A stretch of DNA of 12,113 bases from contig JAAZVJ010000013.1 in NCBI GenBank assembly GCA_018623675.1, forward strand, positions 1 to 12,113. The letters are read 5' to 3'. Below the pieces are notes generated by a model. That model was not told the origin of the DNA and did no database searches. It saw nothing but the letters and a program-made list of their open reading frames with translations. The stretch's first letter is position 1, and the number at the start of each line of letters is the position of its first letter. This document shows, in pieces, positions 7,670 to 12,113 of the stretch. The position numbers were made by a program, and so were the translations under genes. Source of the DNA: Synechococcus sp. HW_metabat.54. Its GTDB lineage: Bacteria; Cyanobacteriota; Cyanobacteriia; PCC-6307; Cyanobiaceae.

Positions 7670-8188
7670 CTAGCTGGTGGGGCTAGTCAGACGAACGTTT
7701 GAAACAGCAGTGCGGGGGATGCGTTTGATCCTGCCCTTGATGTTGATTTCAAGGTGATCTGCGTTCCGATCCAGAAGGGAGCCAGCCAAGGTCTGTGAAT
7801 GGCCATCACCATCCTCGAAGCTGACCTCCACAGGGAAGCCCTTGAAGGTCTGGAAGTCGCGATCGCTTTGCAGCAAGTCTCCGATTCCAGGACTGCTGAT
7901 TTCGAGGACATACGCCTCACTCAGCAGGGAGGACGCCTCAATGGCATCACCCATGGGGCCGCTGAACCCGGCGCAGTCATCAAGGGTGACATCTTCACCA
8001 CTCGCACGCCTGATCTGAATCTGCACCGTCATCGGGCGAAGGTGAGTCAGCACCTGGAGATCCACGAGCTCAAATCCCTGGTCACCAGCGGCACTCGCTG
8101 CGACAGAGGTGAGATCTGGCAGAAGGGGGTGAGGCAACGAGGGGGAGGAAGTGTCGGGCTCAGGCCCGACGGCTGATGCTGAGATCAC
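7670..8188 (-). CDS. rimP: Ribosome maturation factor RimP
   Basis: A 172-aa protein needed for maturation of the 30S subunit (RimP/DUF150 family). The N-terminal alpha/beta domain includes GFELVDLQVL and VQIQIRR followed by GEDVTLDDCAGFSGPMGDAIEA. The central YVLEISSPGIGDLL matches the family hallmark 'LEVSSPG-dRpL', and the C-terminal SH3-like barrel runs from about residue 115 (FKGFPVEVSFEDG onwards). The order rimP-nusA-ylxR-infB fixes the identification. The first 20 or so residues (ISASAVGPEPDTSSPSL) are Ser/Pro-rich and not part of the conserved fold, so the true start could lie downstream, for example at the TTG codon at 8135-8137. The listed GTG is directly abutted by AGGAGG with no spacer, which is too close for normal initiation. 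Confidence 0.93.
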   Translation of the reverse strand: MISASAVGPEPDTSSPSLPHPLLPDLTSVAASAAGDQGFELVDLQVLTHLRPMTVQIQIRRASGEDVTLDDCAGFSGPMGDAIEASSLLSEAYVLEISSPGIGDLLQSDRDFQTFKGFPVEVSFEDGDGHSQTLAGSLLDRNADHLEINIKGRIKRIPRTAVSNVRLTSPTS

Positions 8189-8199
8189 CCTCCTGGTGA
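8185..8199 (-). promoter_or_regulatory. Hairpin holding the rimP ribosome site and start codon
   Basis: On the - strand TCACC and GGTGA form a 5-bp stem with loop AGGAG. The Shine-Dalgarno core is in the loop and the proposed GTG start is in the descending stem. This is visible in the sequence; a role in limiting rimP translation is inference, and the stem is short. Confidence 0.3.
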
Positions 8200-8223
8200 G
8201 AGGAACTCGCCAGGCCTTTGGTC

Positions 8224-8229
8224 AATGTA
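8224..8229 (-). promoter_or_regulatory. Candidate -10 element for the rimP-nusA-ylxR-infB operon
   Basis: On the - strand TACATT (8229-8224) matches the -10 consensus at four of six positions. It would give a leader of about 30 bases before rimP. No good -35 is seen at 16-18 bases. It is the best candidate in the 84-base gap between rimP and the secreted-protein gene. Confidence 0.3.
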
Positions 8230-8250
8230 GTGGATCGCCTGCAGGGGGTT

Positions 8251-8267
8251 CCCCAAGCATCTTGGGG
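8251..8267 (-). other. Hairpin after the secreted-protein gene
   Basis: CCCCAAG and CTTGGGG form a 7-bp stem with a 3-base loop, beginning five bases after the stop codon of the 175-aa gene as read on the - strand. No T-run follows, so it is at best a partial or factor-assisted terminator. It separates that gene from the rimP operon. Confidence 0.4.
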
Positions 8268-8272
8268 CTATG

Positions 8273-8800
8273 TCAGTGACAGCCTTGTACTGAAATGCGG
8301 TAGCTGAAGCCTGTGGCGCCAGGGTCCTTGTTGGCTCCGACCCGAAAATTCACCTGACTGACGGCTTTCCCTGAAGGGGCGGTGAATGGGCCGAACTGAG
8401 CTCCGCTACCAGTGGGTGGCTTCATCGCTTGGTTCACAACCTTGAGGTTCCCTCCATCTGTGAACTTCAGGAAGGCTTCCACGGGATAGGAACCGGGATT
8501 GCTGTCCGTTGAATCAGCGGTGAAGAAAAGCTTGAACGTCCGGTAGGGCTTGTTGACCACAAAATCGGTGTTCCAGTTCGTGCGGCCGACAGCCCGACCG
8601 ATCAACCCTTTGGGGCGTTCGACCTTTTTCTTGACGATCCAGGGCTTCGGGCCGTTGCCGTTCCCGCCAATGGGCATCAAAAACTCGCAAGCGGCTTCGG
8701 CTCCTGCCCCTGCCAGCAGAGCACCGATCGCCAGACCAGTGAGGGCGCTGAAGACGGTTTGACGGTGGGACAGCACGGCATTCAGTTGATCTCCTTTCAC
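8273..8800 (-). CDS. Predicted secreted protein of unknown function
   Basis: A 175-aa protein that I do not recognise as a characterised family. The N-terminus looks like a Sec signal peptide: a basic SHR, a hydrophobic core (residues 16-34) and likely cleavage in the AEAA stretch at residues 34-37. The mature part begins with C38 and ends with C174, the only two cysteines, which could pair as a disulfide. It contains a basic segment (KPWIVKKKVERPKG) and then alternating polar and hydrophobic stretches (FKLFFTADSTDSNPG, GFSYRISVQGC) that suggest a beta-sandwich. The residues before C38 (EAA) do not make a good lipobox. The GTG at 8800 is followed by AAAGGAG inside the frame, so the in-frame GTG at 8776 (residue 9, VLSHRQ) may be the real start; its spacing from that site, 14 bases, is long. 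Export to the periplasm or outside is inference. Confidence 0.65.
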   Translation of the reverse strand: MKGDQLNAVLSHRQTVFSALTGLAIGALLAGAGAEAACEFLMPIGGNGNGPKPWIVKKKVERPKGLIGRAVGRTNWNTDFVVNKPYRTFKLFFTADSTDSNPGSYPVEAFLKFTDGGNLKVVNQAMKPPTGSGAQFGPFTAPSGKAVSQVNFRVGANKDPGATGFSYRISVQGCH

Positions 8801-8875
8801 TGTGAAAAGAGGGTTGCTAACTGTCCACTTGTTGGTCTGCGAATCAGTGCGAGATCGGCACGTTTGGAACCAAAC

Positions 8876-9157
8876 TCAGGCAGCTGTATTTGTTCCGGGC
8901 GGCTTGTCGCCAAGCTCGATGGCTGGCACTTCTTCGTAGTAATCGCCCGGTTGCTTTTGTCCCCGTTTGTTGGGGTCCTGGTTGATGCACTGTTGTTTTT
9001 GCTCGTCAGTTTTGAGGTATTGGCAAACCCTGCCCCAGAGCTTGCTGCGCGTTCCGCTGCTGCCACTGCTGAAGAACACTTGGTCAACGCCACCGCTGGT
9101 GTCGATCTCAACCTGACAGAGGGCACAGCGTTGCCTTTGGCTCTGGGGGGCGGTCAT
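8876..9157 (-). CDS. Small four-cysteine protein of unknown function
   Basis: A 93-aa soluble protein with no signal peptide or membrane segment. Cysteines lie at 11, 14, 45 and 57. The first two form a CxxC (RCALCQVEIDTSGG) and the others lie in GRVCQYLKT and QQCINQDP. Four cysteines with one CxxC could bind zinc or form disulfides. The second half is charged and ends in a Pro/Gly/Thr-rich tail with DYYEEVPAIELGD. The pattern looks like a small conserved picocyanobacterial protein, from memory of similar sequences only. The start is ATG at 9157 with no clear ribosome site. It lies 75 bases upstream of the secreted-protein gene on the same strand and diverges from the HtrA-type protease gene, with 93 bases between the start codons. 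Confidence 0.65.
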   Translation of the reverse strand: MTAPQSQRQRCALCQVEIDTSGGVDQVFFSSGSSGTRSKLWGRVCQYLKTDEQKQQCINQDPNKRGQKQPGDYYEEVPAIELGDKPPGTNTAA

Positions 9158-9187
9158 CGCAATCGCTACACAGTGGCCGAAAGCTAA

Positions 9188-10375
<1,188 letters not shown>

Positions 10376-10380
10376 AACCC

Positions 10381-10390
10381 TTGCTACGGT
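10381..10390 (+). promoter_or_regulatory. Candidate extended -10 promoter of rpiA
   Basis: TGCTACGGT fits an extended -10 element (TG, one base, then hexamer TACGGT at 10385-10390), placing the start of transcription near 10397 and leaving a leader of about 22 bases. No clear -35 is seen, as is common with extended -10 promoters. The gene could also be read through from the protease gene. Confidence 0.35.
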
Positions 10391-10418
10391 CGCGCCAGCC
10401 TTTGGCACTCGATAGACG

Positions 10419-11132
10419 GTGGATCTTCAGACCCAGATGAAACAGGCGGTGGCAGCCGCCGCGGTGGATCAGATCAAGGACGGCATGGTGTTGGGCCTGG
10501 GATCTGGTTCCACCGCTGCTCTGATGATTCAGGGCCTTGGCGCCAAGCTCGCCAGCGGCGAACTGAAGGACATCGTTGGCGTGACCACGTCTTTTCAGGG
10601 AGAGGTGCTCGCCGCCGAACTGAAGATTCCCCTTCTCAGTCTCAACGCTGTGGATCGCATTGATTTGGCGATCGATGGAGCTGATGAGGTTGATCCCGCC
10701 TTCCAGTTGATCAAGGGGGGTGGAGCTTGTCACGTGCAGGAAAAGCTCGTGGCTGCTCGAGCCGAACGCTTCGTTGTGGTTGTGGATTCCACCAAGCTGG
10801 TGGATCGCCTCAATCTGGGCTTCCTGCTGCCTGTGGAGGTTTTGCCTGGAGCTTGGCGCCAGGTTCAGCAGCAGCTTTCGGAGATGGGCGGTTCGGCAGA
10901 ACTGCGGATGGCTCAGCGCAAGGCCGGCCCCGTGGTCACCGACCAGGGCAATCTGGTGCTTGACGTGAAAATGGACGGCGGGATTGAAGATCCGGCTGCG
11001 CTGGAGCTGGCCATTAACAACATCCCCGGTGTTCTCGAGAACGGCTTGTTCGTGAACTTGGCCGACGAAGTCTTGGTTGGCGAAGTCAAGGGTGATTCGG
11101 CCGGAGTGCGCAGCCTCGAGCGTCGCGGTTGA
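10419..11132 (+). CDS. rpiA: Ribose-5-phosphate isomerase A
   Basis: A 237-aa enzyme that interconverts ribose 5-phosphate and ribulose 5-phosphate. In cyanobacteria it serves both the Calvin cycle, feeding phosphoribulokinase and Rubisco, and the oxidative pentose phosphate pathway. Family motifs are all present: the phosphate loop GLGSGSTA (residues 26-33), DGADEVD (about 89-95, with the two active-site Asp residues) and [14 protein letters not shown] (about 102-115, with the catalytic Lys and the Glu general base). The length is normal. The start is GTG; the in-frame ATG at 10437 would cut the conserved [11 protein letters not shown]-terminus. The gene converges on hisD with 33 bases between the stop codons and no clear terminator. 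Confidence 0.97.
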   Translation: MDLQTQMKQAVAAAAVDQIKDGMVLGLGSGSTAALMIQGLGAKLASGELKDIVGVTTSFQGEVLAAELKIPLLSLNAVDRIDLAIDGADEVDPAFQLIKGGGACHVQEKLVAARAERFVVVVDSTKLVDRLNLGFLLPVEVLPGAWRQVQQQLSEMGGSAELRMAQRKAGPVVTDQGNLVLDVKMDGGIEDPAALELAINNIPGVLENGLFVNLADEVLVGEVKGDSAGVRSLERRG

Positions 11133-11165
11133 TCGACTGAAGGGCTGAAGGGTGAGCGAGGGCGA

Positions 11166-12113
11166 TCAGCCCAATCTCACCCGTACAGAGTTGGCGTGGC
11201 TGTGAAGGCCCTCGCTCTGCGCAAGCTGCTGCACTGCGCCACCAGTGGCTTCAAGCGCCGTTTTGTTGAAAGCAATCATGGAGGTGTGGCGCATAAAAGT
11301 TTCAACACAGAGGGCGCCGCTAAATCGTGCGGTCCCGCAGGTGGGAAGGGTGTGGTTCGGTCCTGCTAAGTAGTCGCCGACAGCTTCTGGAGACCAAGCG
11401 CCGATGAAAATGGCTCCGGCGTTGATGATTCTGTCTGCCAGTGCTTCGGGCCGCTCAACCAGCAGTTCCAGATGTTCTGGGGCAAAGCGATCACTGAGTT
11501 GGGCACAGGTTTCCAGGTTGTCGCACACCACAACCAAACCCCAGTCGCCCAGCGATTGACGGCAAATGGCTTCACGTGGATGCCCTTGAAGTTGCCGTTC
11601 CAACTCTGCTGGGAGTGCTTCGGCAAGTGCCGGCTCAGTGGTGAGCAGGATCGCGGCTGCCAGAGGGTCGTGCTCGGCCTGAGCCAAGAGATCAGCGGCC
11701 ACTTGCTCAACTTGGGCGGTGTGGTCGGCGATCACCAACACTTCGCTAGGGCCTGCCAGGGAATCGATGCCGACCTGTCCGATTACAGCCTTTTTGGCCA
11801 GGGTCACGTAGAGGTTCCCCGGGCCTGAGATCACATCCACTTTCGGCACAGTTTCAGTGCCGAAAGCCAGCGCTGCGATGGCCTGGGCGCCACCAATCCG
11901 ATACACCTCATGCACGCCTGCCAGGTGTGCGGCCGCCAGAACGGTGGTATTGACACACCCATCGGGGCCGGCCGGGGTGACCATCACCACGCGCTCGACG
12001 CCCGCGGCTTTGGCGGGTACAGCGTTCATCAGCACCGTGCTGGGGTACGCGGCACGACCGCCTGGCACATACAAACCAGCCCGTTGCACGGGGCGCCAGC
12101 GTCGACCAAGCCG
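11166..12113 (-). CDS. hisD: Histidinol dehydrogenase, 5' end beyond the window
   Basis: The last two steps of histidine synthesis: NAD-dependent oxidation of L-histidinol to L-histidine, with zinc. The frame stays open to the right edge ([20 protein letters not shown] as read from 12113), so about 315 codons of a usual 430 or so are present; the truncation is the window edge, not a mutation. Conserved parts are visible: [43 protein letters not shown] and [13 protein letters not shown]. By comparison with E. coli HisD, zinc ligands are Gln at 11679-11681, His at 11670-11672, Asp at 11373-11375 and His at 11196-11198. The catalytic Glu-His pair lies at 11472-11477. All are intact. It is not in a his operon within the window and converges on rpiA. 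Confidence 0.97.
   Translation of the reverse strand, partial: RLGRRWRPVQRAGLYVPGGRAAYPSTVLMNAVPAKAAGVERVVMVTPAGPDGCVNTTVLAAAHLAGVHEVYRIGGAQAIAALAFGTETVPKVDVISGPGNLYVTLAKKAVIGQVGIDSLAGPSEVLVIADHTAQVEQVAADLLAQAEHDPLAAAILLTTEPALAEALPAELERQLQGHPREAICRQSLGDWGLVVVCDNLETCAQLSDRFAPEHLELLVERPEALADRIINAGAIFIGAWSPEAVGDYLAGPNHTLPTCGTARFSGALCVETFMRHTSMIAFNKTALEATGGAVQQLAQSEGLHSHANSVRVRLG

Noticed and set aside
6001..7686. Long + strand open frames (6001-6711 and 6877-7686) opposite nusA
   Set aside because: They are antisense shadows of nusA and ylxR with no family motif. All conserved NusA motifs lie on the - strand.
8686..8700. Lipoprotein signal in the 175-aa secreted protein because a Cys follows the signal peptide
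   Set aside because: The residues before the Cys are Glu-Ala-Ala; Glu at -3 does not fit the lipobox.
11131..11167. GATCG/CGATC inverted pair between rpiA and hisD as a bidirectional terminator
   Set aside because: The arms are only 5 bases with a 27-base spacer and no T-run on either side.
11166..12089. hisD as a truncated or degenerate gene
   Set aside because: The frame continues open to the window edge and all zinc and catalytic residues within reach are intact; the GTG at 12089 is internal.

Overview
The window looks like the chromosome of a marine picocyanobacterium, most likely a Synechococcus or Cyanobium relative. The grounds are a psbA (photosystem II D1) 3' end, a cyanobacterial LPA1-like/DUF3493 protein, a very long cyanobacterial-type IF-2, small hypothetical proteins of picocyanobacterial character, high G+C by eye and dense gene packing. 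The genus is inferred from family resemblance, not from a database search.

Layout. Positions 1-156 hold the end of psbA and its strong intrinsic terminator. A BASS-family (bile acid:sodium symporter-like) membrane transporter follows on + (235-1101). A tRNA-Thr(CGT) lies on - (1221-1293). A small two-helix LPA1-like/DUF3493 protein lies on + (1335-1589). Then comes a - strand operon read from right to left: rimP (8188-7670), nusA (7605-6166), ylxR/rnpM (6169-5900), infB (5827-2462) and a four-helix membrane protein with a long acidic low-complexity tail (2435-1395). This is the classic transcription/translation operon: ribosome maturation, transcription elongation and antitermination, an RNA-binding protein and initiation factor 2. 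Upstream of rimP are two further - strand genes: a predicted secreted 175-aa protein and a four-cysteine 93-aa protein, both of unknown function. Facing away from them on + are an HtrA/DegP-type serine protease (9251-10375) and ribose-5-phosphate isomerase rpiA (10419-11132). rpiA converges on hisD (- strand), which is cut by the right edge of the window.

The most unusual structure is at 1395-1589. The tail of the - strand membrane protein is encoded antisense to 76% of the LPA1-like gene. The two reading frames are in exact codon register, so middle base faces middle base. In this register hydrophobic NTN codons of the small protein's two membrane helices become NAN codons (Glu, Gln, Asp, His, Asn) in the other protein. 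Both genes can therefore coexist, one hydrophobic and one acidic and disordered.

Non-ATG starts are frequent. Eight of the ten complete protein genes open most plausibly at GTG or TTG, although some of these choices are debatable and are flagged. I found no CRISPR array, insertion sequence, prophage gene or integrase; the region reads as core genome.
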